The notes under the pieces were generated by a model, which saw only the letters and a list, made by a program, of their open reading frames with translations, ran no database searches and was not told where the DNA came from. A stretch of DNA of 64,000 nucleotides from NCBI GenBank assembly GCA_035489435.1, contig DATHKG010000009.1; one strand, written 5' to 3'. The stretch comes from DATHKG01 sp035489435 (lineage in GTDB: Bacteria > Bacteroidota > Bacteroidia > Chitinophagales > Chitinophagaceae). Both the position numbers and the translations under genes were made by a program. This document shows, in pieces, positions 26,270-35,380 of the stretch (position 1 is the stretch's first letter; every line of letters begins with the position of its first letter).

Positions 26270-26309
26270 AATCCCGTAAAAGTTGTAACTCAATTTTTAC
26301 GGGATTTTT
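26270..26309 (+). terminator. Intrinsic terminator of tRNA-like RNA copy 1
   Basis: AATCCCGTAAAA (26270-26281) pairs perfectly over 12 bp with TTTTACGGGATT (26295-26306), followed by more T. It starts 4 bp after the RNA's 3' end. Confidence 0.92.
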
Positions 26310-26368
26310 GCTTTTTCCCCGGCTTCAGTTATGAATATAAGGTTGGCCGGGTTTTCAACAAACTGGTT

Positions 26369-28807
26369 TTATTCATCATCATCTTTTTCTTGCTTTTGTT
26401 TGAAAAAAGCTGCCCTTACAGGAGCTGGCATCCGGGAATTTTCACCATACACAAATTTCCAAAGTATTTCATTCATCAACTGGTCAGGTATACGGTCTTC
26501 GTTTGAAAAATCAAGCTTTGCGGAGGCCAAAGCCATCTTATTCTCGTCCTTGTTCTTGTCGTTCAAATCTACCTGTGCGGGCAAGGACACAAATCCACTG
26601 GGATTAACTTCACTGGCAAAACAACGCCACATGGGCGTAGCCGCCGCATCGTATTGAGTCATAGGCGGCATTCCTAAAATCAGCTCAATGGTACGTAGCA
26701 CAGAACTAGTGGAATACATAGTGTGATCAACAAAGCCGCGCTTTACAAAGGGCCCTGCAACATATGCGGTGGATCTGTGAGCATCCACATGATCCGGCCC
26801 GGCCTGGGCATCATCTTCGATTATAAAAACCACACTTTCTTTCCACACAGGGCTCTTGCTCAGGTATTCCACAAACATTCCCACTGCCAAATCATTATCA
26901 GCCACATGTGCAAAAGGAGTAGGCCGGCCGACAGCAGTACCTTCAGTATGATCGTTAGGAAACTTTATAGTCATCAACTGTGGCAAGGCATTTACCGCCA
27001 CAAGTGAGTCAAATTCCCTTCTCCATAAACCAAATCGGGTAGTATCCCTGATTTTTCCATTAAAGCTGGGAAAATAAGGACAAACATGCCCTTCTAAAAC
27101 AGGCACTTGCGGACGGAATTTATTGTCAGAAAATTCACCGTATGTTCTAAAGGTAACTCCGGATCGGCTGGCATTATCCCAGATAAATCCTGCTTTATTA
27201 TTGGCCACATTACGCATCCCCGAGGAAGCTTCGGAACCACCTTTCCTGCCATAATAAGCTGGCCAGGTCTTCTCCAGAAAATCTGTTGCATAAGCGCCCA
27301 TGCTCCAGTTATGTCCATCAGAACTCACCTCTCCATCTACATAAAAATTATCCAGCAGAACAAACTGTCTTGCCAGTGCATGTTGGTTGGGTGTAATTTT
27401 TTCACCAAATAAAACCAGCTTTTTATCACCGTTACCCTCTGGCATATCACCAAGCACCTGATCGTAGGTTCTGTTTTCCTTGATTATATAAAAAACATGC
27501 TTGATAGGTGATACATCTCCCTTCTTTTGAGGGATAGGATTACCCTTCTCTCCTTCGGCTGATACCTGTTGTTCTTTATTAAAAGGTGCATTGTTATATA
27601 CTGCCTGTGCATAAACAGCTAACTGCTTTTCTGAAGGAACATCAATAATGCTCATGTCGCCCTGAAACATGCCGGCAATGTATTGCACCTCTTCGGGCTT
27701 GTTAGGGATGCCTTCATGAAGCACTACCGGTTGTTTTTTTACCATTGGATTAGGTCCTTTGGGATTTGCAAAAGGTTTAAGCCCCTTTCCATTACTTATG
27801 AACAGTTTTTTTCCGATTACTCTCACGCATGTTGGATACCAACCGGTGGGAATAAATCCTTTGGAGGTGCTTTTTCCCTTTTGACTTACATCATATACCG
27901 CCAGGCAATTGTTATCTGCATTGGCAATATATAAGGTCTTCTCATCCTGGCTAAGGGAAACACTATTGGTAGTAGAACCGCTTAGCTGAGTGGCATATAA
28001 AGCAGTAGTAAGTGTTTCCAACACTTTCCGTTTTTTGATATCGATCACTGATACACTATTGTCATTGGCATTGGCAACAAAAAGATAAGCTCCTTTTGAA
28101 TCAAGACAAATATCATTGGGATTATCTCCTACGGCTACACTGTCAATCATTGTGTGTTTAAAAGTATCATAGACCAGGATCTTATCGCCTGCCCATACGC
28201 TGATATACAGCTCTTTTTTGTCGGGTGACAAACGACAGGTATAGGCCTCACCTCCCAATGCCAGTTTTTGCGGTATCGCTTTCGTTTTAAGATCAACTAC
28301 ATAAAGGCTATTATCTTCCTTAGTTACCACATACAACAACTGACGCTGATCATCAATGGTGATTCCGGATGGAGATATTTTGTTGGGCCAGGGTATGCCT
28401 AGTTTAAAGGTATCAACAGTATTCAGCTTACCATTTTTGATCGCGTATTTCAGGATCCAGTTATCGTTACCCCCGGAAACATACAGGTATTTTTCATCAC
28501 TGCTGAAAACAATACCGCCCCAGCTATTTTGAATGATTTTATTATCCAGAATCTTTTCGGATTTTGTATCAACCAACTGAATCGAATGGATACTCTGGCC
28601 ATTATTGGTAACAGCCAGGTAACGTTGTGAACGGCTCACTGCTATATTCAGAGGCAGATCACCTAATGGCAGGTGCCGGCCCACTGGTGTAAGGCTCCAG
28701 CCGTTTGGCAATAACACCCTCGTTTTTTCAATGTCTTTAAGTTCCTGGGCAAATACAAGCTGTCCAAAGCTCAGAGTAAATGCAAGCACTATAATAATCT
28801 TCTTCAT
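26369..28807 (-). CDS. YncE-like beta-propeller fused to alkaline-phosphatase/phosphoesterase domain
   Basis: The protein of about 812 residues has a signal peptide (MKKIIIVLAFTLSFGQLVFAQ). A seven-bladed-type propeller covers roughly residues 25-390, with repeats ending in VVDLKTK, LVYDTFKH, SVIDIKKRK and LAVYDVSQK. After that comes a phosphoesterase domain (from about 430) with HVFYIIKENRTYDQVLG holding the metal-site Glu-Asn, GHNWSMGAYATDF, and FIIEDDAQAGPDHVDAHR near the end. Such fusions are exported enzymes acting on phosphate esters; the exact substrate is not known. I chose the Met at 28807 because it starts the signal peptide. It lies downstream of susD and susC on the same strand, so the three probably form one operon. 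Confidence 0.85.
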   Translation of the reverse strand: MKKIIIVLAFTLSFGQLVFAQELKDIEKTRVLLPNGWSLTPVGRHLPLGDLPLNIAVSRSQRYLAVTNNGQSIHSIQLVDTKSEKILDNKIIQNSWGGIVFSSDEKYLYVSGGNDNWILKYAIKNGKLNTVDTFKLGIPWPNKISPSGITIDDQRQLLYVVTKEDNSLYVVDLKTKAIPQKLALGGEAYTCRLSPDKKELYISVWAGDKILVYDTFKHTMIDSVAVGDNPNDICLDSKGAYLFVANANDNSVSVIDIKKRKVLETLTTALYATQLSGSTTNSVSLSQDEKTLYIANADNNCLAVYDVSQKGKSTSKGFIPTGWYPTCVRVIGKKLFISNGKGLKPFANPKGPNPMVKKQPVVLHEGIPNKPEEVQYIAGMFQGDMSIIDVPSEKQLAVYAQAVYNNAPFNKEQQVSAEGEKGNPIPQKKGDVSPIKHVFYIIKENRTYDQVLGDMPEGNGDKKLVLFGEKITPNQHALARQFVLLDNFYVDGEVSSDGHNWSMGAYATDFLEKTWPAYYGRKGGSEASSGMRNVANNKAGFIWDNASRSGVTFRTYGEFSDNKFRPQVPVLEGHVCPYFPSFNGKIRDTTRFGLWRREFDSLVAVNALPQLMTIKFPNDHTEGTAVGRPTPFAHVADNDLAVGMFVEYLSKSPVWKESVVFIIEDDAQAGPDHVDAHRSTAYVAGPFVKRGFVDHTMYSTSSVLRTIELILGMPPMTQYDAAATPMWRCFASEVNPSGFVSLPAQVDLNDKNKDENKMALASAKLDFSNEDRIPDQLMNEILWKFVYGENSRMPAPVRAAFFKQKQEKDDDE

Positions 28808-28847
28808 CTGTTTATCCGTATTGTTTATCTCTATTTTATTTGCGCAA

Positions 28848-28884
28848 GAAATTACCAACTTTGTGTGTTCATGAAATTACCAAC
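28848..28884. repeat. 12-bp direct repeat at the susD stop
   Basis: GAAATTACCAAC occurs at 28848-28859 and 28873-28884; the second copy contains the susD stop codon (28877-28879). The spacing is 25 bp. Confidence 0.8.
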
Positions 28885-30625
28885 CCGGACTCTGGGTGAG
28901 TTTTGGATTTAATACAAGTTGGTTGGTAGGGATAGGGTTATAATAAAACTTGTCATTCCATTTACGGGTGGCATCATAATTTACCAGCCAGTGAATATTG
29001 CCGGAATTACCATTCGTTAAGGAAACGAAACTGCCGTTGATCAGATAATAACTCACTCCTGGTACAGGGTTAGCAGGTGTAGCGGTTACAAATGAAACAT
29101 TCTTTACACCGTCTCCATTCATGTCATAAAGCGTATTCATTTGTGGAACATAAACACCATGGTAAGGCATCTCCATCAGATAACCTGCTTTCCAGCGCCG
29201 GACATCATCAAAACGAAGCCCCTCACAAACCAGTTCTACTCCTCTTTCTCTTCTTATTTCCAGCAATGCAGGGTCTGAAATATTGGGGAAATAAGTGTTA
29301 TGCAGATATGGATCGATAGTAGCAGGATAAGCCGTGCCCGTTATACCTGCCCTGGCTCTCAACGGCACTATGGTTGTATTCCAATCTTCCGCAGAGAACT
29401 GCCCAAGTACTGCCTTTGCTTCGGCATAGTTTAGTAATATTTCTGCATACCGGAATATAGGAAGGGAATTATTATTCTGAGATCTGAAATCAAGGTTCTT
29501 GTCATCAAGAGTATACTTCAGGAATTGATAACCCGTGAAAGTATAAGCATAATCTGGTGGTGCCGAAGAACCATCCAGACGCTTATACCCGTTACAGCGA
29601 ATGGTTTGCTGAAGACGCAGGTCCCTGTTCTTCATTTCATTTACAAAGGGGATGTTGTCAAACAAAGGCTGGTCCGTAAAACGGGAACCGTCCCGGTTGA
29701 GGTAAGTATTCACAAACTGCTTGTTCAGTCCTGACCTGTTGCCAAGGGTAGGACTGGTAAAGTACTGGTTTAACTGGCTCCAGAGTCTCAATGAATTGCT
29801 GTAGACAGAGGATAAGATTACTTCATCTGACCAGGGGATTTCTGTGGTGAACAGTTCCCTGTAATCTGAAACAGGCTTACCTGTATTGTGCAGTTTGTAA
29901 TTGCCGGAGTTAATTATTGCCCTGGAAGCATCCAGCGATTTATTAAGGAAGTCATCTGCGGATGCTGCCAGGTTCAGTTCTGTGTGATATTTACGGAATG
30001 TGCCTTCAAACAAACATATCCTTGATTTAAGGGCCAATGCAGCCCACCTGGTGATGGTAGAAGCGCCGTTATCCTTGGCAGCCGGCACATTCGCAATGGC
30101 AAAATCCAGGTCGGCCAAAATGGAATCCATTACCAGTGTTCGGGCATCCCTGGTTTTATACATCGCAGAATCACTGATACTTAAAGCATGGCTAAACCAG
30201 GGTACATCTCCATACTCTTTTACCATGCCAAAATAAAACAAGGCGCGGAAATACCTGGCTATACCCGCATAACCATTACGGGTAGCTTCAGGAATATCCG
30301 GGTTATTATTATAATTGTCCAGGAAATAATTGATATTCCTTAAAACGCTCCAGGACCAGCCCCCAACGTTGTTGGCGTTGGTGGAAGGTGACATAAGCCC
30401 CGGTATATTGTTCCCTGATATGTAATCAGAAAGGTTATCACCAGTAGCGATAGTGATAGCCGATGGTATCTGGTCTATATAAAAAGAATTCACATACAAG
30501 GCCATGTTATTGGCATTCTGAAAAACCTTGTCTGATGTTAGACTTGCAATAGGCTGCTTGTCCAGTAATTTTTGGCAGCCCTGTAAACCTGCTGCGACAA
30601 TCAGTAAAAAGAATATTTTTTTCAT
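28877..30625 (-). CDS. RagB/SusD family nutrient uptake outer membrane lipoprotein
   Basis: The 582-residue protein is the surface lipoprotein lid of a SusCD importer. The lipobox is AAGLQGC (Cys17), followed by QKLLDKQP, a typical SusD beginning. TPR-type helices carry AALALKSRICLFEG, FRYAEILLNYAEAKA and LLEIRRERGVELVCEGLRFDDVRRWK, the most conserved SusD signature. The C-terminus ends in NQLVLNPKLTQSPGW, the usual LxxNPxLxQNPGW. The ligand cannot be read from sequence; the linked phosphoesterase suggests a phosphorylated compound. It is 17 bp downstream of susC. Confidence 0.95.
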   Translation of the reverse strand: MKKIFFLLIVAAGLQGCQKLLDKQPIASLTSDKVFQNANNMALYVNSFYIDQIPSAITIATGDNLSDYISGNNIPGLMSPSTNANNVGGWSWSVLRNINYFLDNYNNNPDIPEATRNGYAGIARYFRALFYFGMVKEYGDVPWFSHALSISDSAMYKTRDARTLVMDSILADLDFAIANVPAAKDNGASTITRWAALALKSRICLFEGTFRKYHTELNLAASADDFLNKSLDASRAIINSGNYKLHNTGKPVSDYRELFTTEIPWSDEVILSSVYSNSLRLWSQLNQYFTSPTLGNRSGLNKQFVNTYLNRDGSRFTDQPLFDNIPFVNEMKNRDLRLQQTIRCNGYKRLDGSSAPPDYAYTFTGYQFLKYTLDDKNLDFRSQNNNSLPIFRYAEILLNYAEAKAVLGQFSAEDWNTTIVPLRARAGITGTAYPATIDPYLHNTYFPNISDPALLEIRRERGVELVCEGLRFDDVRRWKAGYLMEMPYHGVYVPQMNTLYDMNGDGVKNVSFVTATPANPVPGVSYYLINGSFVSLTNGNSGNIHWLVNYDATRKWNDKFYYNPIPTNQLVLNPKLTQSPGW

Positions 30626-30642
30626 GTTTCCAGTTAAAATAT

Positions 30643-33600
30643 TTAGAAAGTCAGATTTACGCCTACAGAATAAGATTTCAGCATAGGGTAGGCATACCCG
30701 TTACCCGCATTGGCGTTTACCTCAGGATCAGAACCATCGATAACTTCGGGATCAAAATTCGCCGCATATTTATGCATCGGTGTAAACGTGAGTATATTTT
30801 GGCCGGTCACGTACACCCTGGCATTGGTCAATTTTAGCAGCCTCACCCATTTTTGCGGCAGGGCCCAGGTAAGATTCACGTTTTTCAAGCGCAAATAAGC
30901 TGCATTTTGCAAATAACGGGTTTGTTTTACTGCCAGTTCCCTTGTACCGCTCAGAGCCACGTAGCCCCTGTATCTCGGAAAATAAGCATCAGGATTTTCA
31001 GGTGTCCATACATTTTTCATCATATCTGCGGGTATCGATTCATAAGGCCGGTTATATTGACCCCAGAAAGGACCAGCTTCGATGCCAGGCCACCAATCCC
31101 TGTATCCTATGCCCTGAACAAAGGCACTGAACGAAAGGCTTTTCCAGTTCATGCCAAGGTTAACTCCAAAATTATAGCGTGGAAGGGAATTGCCTATAAT
31201 CTTCAGATCTCCATGATCTGCCAGGGTTCCCTTTCCTATATTAATAGAATCATCTCCATTAAGGTCTCTGAATTTGATATCGCCCGGTAAAGGAATATTA
31301 GAGTTGGAAACTGAGATATAGGAGGTCTGATTGGGATGCGGCTTGTCAAGATCTTCCTGGGTATATAAACCCTCTGTTTCAAATCCCCATATCTCGCCTA
31401 AACGTTGTCCTTCATAATAGGTGCCTGCATTACCCCCATAAGGTAAAACTCCATTGGGATTATTGTACTTGGTGATATAGGCCTTGTAGTCAGATAGCAC
31501 CAACCCCAGGCTATAACCCAGATTCTCATTGATATTATCATGCCAGTTGACGGATAGCTCCCAACCCGATGTTTTCAGATCAGAGTAGTTACCGTAAGGC
31601 ACTGTTGCCCCGAATGTGGATGGCAATGGCTGGCTGGGTGTGAACATGTTAGTGGTATACCTCTGATAATAATCAAAGGAAACATTCAACCTGTTCTTCA
31701 GCATTCCAATATCAATTCCACCGTCAACAGTAGTGGATGTTTCCCAGGTAAGATTGTCTGGCAGAACGCTGGGATTACGAACGTAAGTAGGATAGGCACC
31801 GTTCAGCGCTATAGATCTTCCCTGTGTTACATTCATCAGGGATATAAAACGGTAAGGCGCAATCTGTCCATTACCCAGGCTACCTACAGACACCCTAAGT
31901 TTCAGGTTATCCAGCCAGTTGTCGCTGAAGTTCATAAAGGGTTCCCTTGAAACGAGCCATCCTGCAGAAACAGAAGGGAAAAATCCGAACCTCGAATAGG
32001 AAGGGAATTTAGAAGATCCGTCGTACCTCCCGTTCACTTCTACCAGGTATTTATTTTTGTAAGAATAGTTACCCCTGAAGAATAATCCTGCAATAGACCA
32101 TTCATTGCCATCGCCTGAAAGAATATAGTTCTGGCCGTTCAGCAAGTTAATATTTGGCAGGGAAGGGTCGAGGATACCATCCCGTTGAACCAGCGTACTA
32201 TCGTTCTGGCTAACTTCAATATTCATCCCTCCCAGCAGTTTTATAGAATGGTTGCCAAAATCCTTTTTCGCTTCAGCGTAAATGTTAGTTGCATAATAGT
32301 TAGTAATATCTGTCGTTTTTGTAAGCCTGTTATTGGTGTTGGCACCTTCAATACCAGGACCTGCGCTATAGCTAACCGGATAAAGTTTTTCATCCATCGT
32401 ATTATTAGTATAGGCATAAGTGAAGTCGCCTTTCAGGTTCAGGACGTTCTTGATAATATCTGCACTAAAAGATAAGGTGTTCCTGAAATACATCTGTTTG
32501 GTAATTTGATTATTATTACCGGTATACATATCCCCTACAGATTGATAAGAAGAAGGTGTCAACGTACCATCAGGATTAAACATAACCGCCATAGGAACAG
32601 CAGACACGTCCATATAGCGCCATACAGGCGATCCGCCATTCACTATGGGATAAAAATACTTATAGGCATTAAAGTCTATATTGTTGCTAAGCGTAAACCA
32701 GGGCGTGAGTTTGATATTTCCTTTCATACGCAGGTTATACCGGTTGAACTCATCAGTGTTATAACGGAAAACACCACCTTGCTTATAATACCTGCCTGAA
32801 ATTAAAAAGTCGCTGTTAGTATTACTTCCGGATACGGTCAGGGCATTATCAAAAGCTGGCGCACTTTTGCGGTATAATTCATTGTACCAGTCGGTGCTTC
32901 CATAATAAATATATCTGCCGGTAGCCGGATCAATAGTTACTTTAGGCAATGAAGGATCGGCTGATCTTGCCTTCAGCGAGTCGAGATAAGCAGGTGTGTA
33001 CGGAATAATACCGTTGATAGTAGCCGGGAGCGACTTATAATCATACCATGCATTATAGGAGTCTCCAAAATTTTTGGTCCACTCATAACCATCATTTACA
33101 AGCTTCGGATTCACTGTTTTCTGATTAATGGTATAGCTGGAATTGAAGTTCACCTGCACTTTCCCTTTATTTGGATTTTTTGTAGTGATCAATACTACAC
33201 CGAAAGAGCCCCTGGCACCATATATAGCAGCAGACGCTGCATCTTTCAATACGGTTACAGTTTCGACATCATTAGGGTTAAGTAAATTTGGGTCGCCAGC
33301 AACGCCGTCTATCAGCACCAGCGCCTCTCCTCCGGTACCGATAGATGTGATACCCCTGATATTATAACCAGGGGAACGGGTAGGCTTTCCATCGGTCATT
33401 ACAATATTCAGGTTGGGTATAAGTCCCTGCAGACCTCTTGAAATATTCGGCATAGGCCGGTCACTCAACACTTTGCCGCTCACCTGTGTTACAGCGCCAG
33501 TAAGATTTACCTTCTTCTGCGAGCCATATCCTACCACAACTATCTCGTCCAAAGAATTATCATTAACAGCCAGTTTAACCAATAAACGGATCATATCACC

Positions 33601-33900
33601 TCCTTTAAAAGTATAGCCCCCCAATACTTTTTTTTGATAACCGACATGTGTAAAACTAAAGGAGTATGAATCCCCTGCTGTCAATGTTACAAAAGTAAAA
33701 GCACCGGAAGAATCAGTTTGAGCTGTAGCAGAATATTGCCCCGATTTGTTTGTGACAGTCACGGTTAAATTTGGCAAAGCCTCACCTGTTTCACTTTGTA
33801 CCATGCCTTTAACTGCCGGTTGTTGTTGTTGGCCCAATGCCTTGTTACCCGCACAAAAGATTACGAAAGCCGACAGTACGAGCAAATAAAATAGTTTCAT
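30643..33900 (-). CDS. SusC/RagA family TonB-linked outer membrane transporter
   Basis: The protein of about 1085 residues begins with a signal peptide (MKLFYLLVLSAFVIFCAGNK). A CarboxypepD_reg-like domain follows (about 30-115, VKGMVQSETGEALPNLTVTV), then the TonB-box-like DEIVVVGYGSQKK, the plug (VSGKVLSDRPMPNISRGLQG, VLKDAASAAIYGARGS) and a 22-strand barrel ending in YSVGVNLTF. There is no STN (secretin/TonB short N-terminal) domain, so it is not the kind that signals to a FecR anti-sigma factor. It works with the SusD partner to import a bulky ligand using TonB energy. I preferred the Met at 33900, since the upstream 22 residues lack signal-peptide shape. The ECF sigma gene lies 240 bp upstream on the same strand. 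Confidence 0.95.
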   Translation of the reverse strand: MKLFYLLVLSAFVIFCAGNKALGQQQQPAVKGMVQSETGEALPNLTVTVTNKSGQYSATAQTDSSGAFTFVTLTAGDSYSFSFTHVGYQKKVLGGYTFKGGDMIRLLVKLAVNDNSLDEIVVVGYGSQKKVNLTGAVTQVSGKVLSDRPMPNISRGLQGLIPNLNIVMTDGKPTRSPGYNIRGITSIGTGGEALVLIDGVAGDPNLLNPNDVETVTVLKDAASAAIYGARGSFGVVLITTKNPNKGKVQVNFNSSYTINQKTVNPKLVNDGYEWTKNFGDSYNAWYDYKSLPATINGIIPYTPAYLDSLKARSADPSLPKVTIDPATGRYIYYGSTDWYNELYRKSAPAFDNALTVSGSNTNSDFLISGRYYKQGGVFRYNTDEFNRYNLRMKGNIKLTPWFTLSNNIDFNAYKYFYPIVNGGSPVWRYMDVSAVPMAVMFNPDGTLTPSSYQSVGDMYTGNNNQITKQMYFRNTLSFSADIIKNVLNLKGDFTYAYTNNTMDEKLYPVSYSAGPGIEGANTNNRLTKTTDITNYYATNIYAEAKKDFGNHSIKLLGGMNIEVSQNDSTLVQRDGILDPSLPNINLLNGQNYILSGDGNEWSIAGLFFRGNYSYKNKYLVEVNGRYDGSSKFPSYSRFGFFPSVSAGWLVSREPFMNFSDNWLDNLKLRVSVGSLGNGQIAPYRFISLMNVTQGRSIALNGAYPTYVRNPSVLPDNLTWETSTTVDGGIDIGMLKNRLNVSFDYYQRYTTNMFTPSQPLPSTFGATVPYGNYSDLKTSGWELSVNWHDNINENLGYSLGLVLSDYKAYITKYNNPNGVLPYGGNAGTYYEGQRLGEIWGFETEGLYTQEDLDKPHPNQTSYISVSNSNIPLPGDIKFRDLNGDDSINIGKGTLADHGDLKIIGNSLPRYNFGVNLGMNWKSLSFSAFVQGIGYRDWWPGIEAGPFWGQYNRPYESIPADMMKNVWTPENPDAYFPRYRGYVALSGTRELAVKQTRYLQNAAYLRLKNVNLTWALPQKWVRLLKLTNARVYVTGQNILTFTPMHKYAANFDPEVIDGSDPEVNANAGNGYAYPMLKSYSVGVNLTF

Positions 33901-34138
33901 TTTATGGATTGATTTAGACAATACAATTCCTGTCCCCAACAAGGGGATAATTTTCATCCTTAGCAAGCTTGATTAATTTAGAATCACTACATATTGCCTG
34001 CCAGTGTCTGCCACTTTTATACAGGCGCATATCAATGAGAAGCAGAAGGCCAGGTATACAATAACTATACGTTTTACAGGTTGGGTTACACCCACCGGTA
34101 ATAATTTGTTAACACAGGCTTTGTTGAATGGGGAATCC

Positions 34139-34702
34139 TTAAGTGTTAAGCAGGAATAATATTAAGAAAGGAAAAGCTATGTTAGTAGCAGAAGCGATAT
34201 GAATGCGAATTTCTTTAACAGCTTTATTGAGTTGATTTTCGACTGTCTTTTTAGATATACCGAGTTGTTCGGCAATCTCTTTATTGGTCAATCCTTTCAG
34301 ACGGAATTTAATAATCTTGCTTCGTTCAGGAGAAATTTTGTCCAGTGTTGCATTAACCTCATCTAACCGATGATGTGAAGAAGCAGGAGCATCAGGAATA
34401 TCCATAACTGAGGTACAACCCTCCAGGCTCACCAGCCTTTCATTAGCTTTTTGACGCAACAGATCAATAAGTGTTGTTTTAGCAATGCGGAATAATTGAT
34501 GGGACAAAGCAATATCCTGGCTCAGATGTTTCCGATAGTTCCAGCATTTAATAAATGTAGTTTGCACCAGGTTGGCGCTGGTAGCTCCTGATTGTGCATT
34601 CCTGCGAAAGTAAAAATAAAGCCTGGCTTCATATTGCTTATATACTGTTGAAAAAATCGCTTCGTCATTTCTTTGAATTCCTTCTATCAGATACACATCC
34701 AT
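34139..34702 (-). CDS. ECF-type RNA polymerase sigma factor with hydrophobic tail
   Basis: The protein of about 187 residues has region 2 (FSTVYKQYEARLYFYFRRNA through IKCWNYRKHL) and region 4 (SPERSKIIKFRLKGLTNKEIAEQLGISKK, then VENQLNKAVKEI, the DNA-binding helix-turn-helix). The last 20 residues are hydrophobic (ASATNIAFPFLILFLLNT), which could tether the factor to the membrane or be an anti-sigma contact. Many Bacteroidota ECF factors next to SusCD genes pair with a FecR anti-sigma factor; none is found here. The Met at 34702 is the normal distance before region 2; 34762 adds 20 residues. It probably activates the SusCD operon downstream, which is inferred from position. Confidence 0.87.
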   Translation of the reverse strand: MDVYLIEGIQRNDEAIFSTVYKQYEARLYFYFRRNAQSGATSANLVQTTFIKCWNYRKHLSQDIALSHQLFRIAKTTLIDLLRQKANERLVSLEGCTSVMDIPDAPASSHHRLDEVNATLDKISPERSKIIKFRLKGLTNKEIAEQLGISKKTVENQLNKAVKEIRIHIASATNIAFPFLILFLLNT

Positions 34703-35380
34703 AACGCTCACATTATCATTATCAGAAAAAGGTGTAAAATTTGTATTGTAAACAATTTTCAAAAATATTTACCCGCTTGCCTGACTGCGCGAAAATTTTT
34801 CTGGTGCAAAGAAAAAACCTATATGTTAAGTAACCAAGAATTCAGATTAAAAAAGATTACTCATTAATTAATGAGCAAGAGCAAATAGAAAAATTACATT
34901 GAGCAATTACAACAATCATAACTTTCCTGGTGATAAATAAAAAATATCAGGCATTACTATGTCCCTGGATCGCTATATTACCCGGACAGAGATCTCTAAG
35001 AAATTACCCTTAGTAAAAAAAGTAAATTACCTGCCAATGATCTTAGATATTCTTATCATTTCAAAATTTACACAGACGTATTTGCCTTTGTAATGTCTAA
35101 CAGTTATATATAACCGAATTTAAAGAACTATAACATCATTCGTAAATGAGTCGCTGCTCAATTATCCAATTTGCTACAAACTTTAACCCGATGATTTTCG
35201 TCATTTTAACCAGGATAACAACAAGATTTACTCTTGAAGCTACAATCCCGTGAACCTTAACAGTATTTTTCAAAGTTCCCATTTCGGCAGCAAGCATGGA
35301 GTCATCTGATTGGTCGAAAAAAACTTTGCTTTCCCCAGTTTTTTTACACGTTCGATGTTATTTTATCTAAATTCCAGTTT
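34703..35380. other. Divergent AT-rich control region between sigma factor and phospholipase C
   Basis: No gene is seen. The region is AT-rich and carries one perfect 16-bp palindrome (34860-34875). It must contain the promoters of both divergent genes, but I could not assign convincing -33/-7 pairs. Confidence 0.55.
34860..34875. promoter_or_regulatory. 16-bp palindrome, candidate operator
   Basis: CTCATTAATTAATGAG is a perfect palindrome 158 bp upstream of the sigma-factor start and 505 bp upstream of the phospholipase gene. An AT-rich palindrome of this length can arise by chance in such DNA, so the regulatory role is only a possibility. Confidence 0.3.

Noticed and set aside
25978..26506. 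Open frames at 25978-26166, 26201-26506 and 26331-26657
   Set aside because: They run through the tRNA-like RNA, its terminator or antisense to the phosphatase gene and have no protein-like features.
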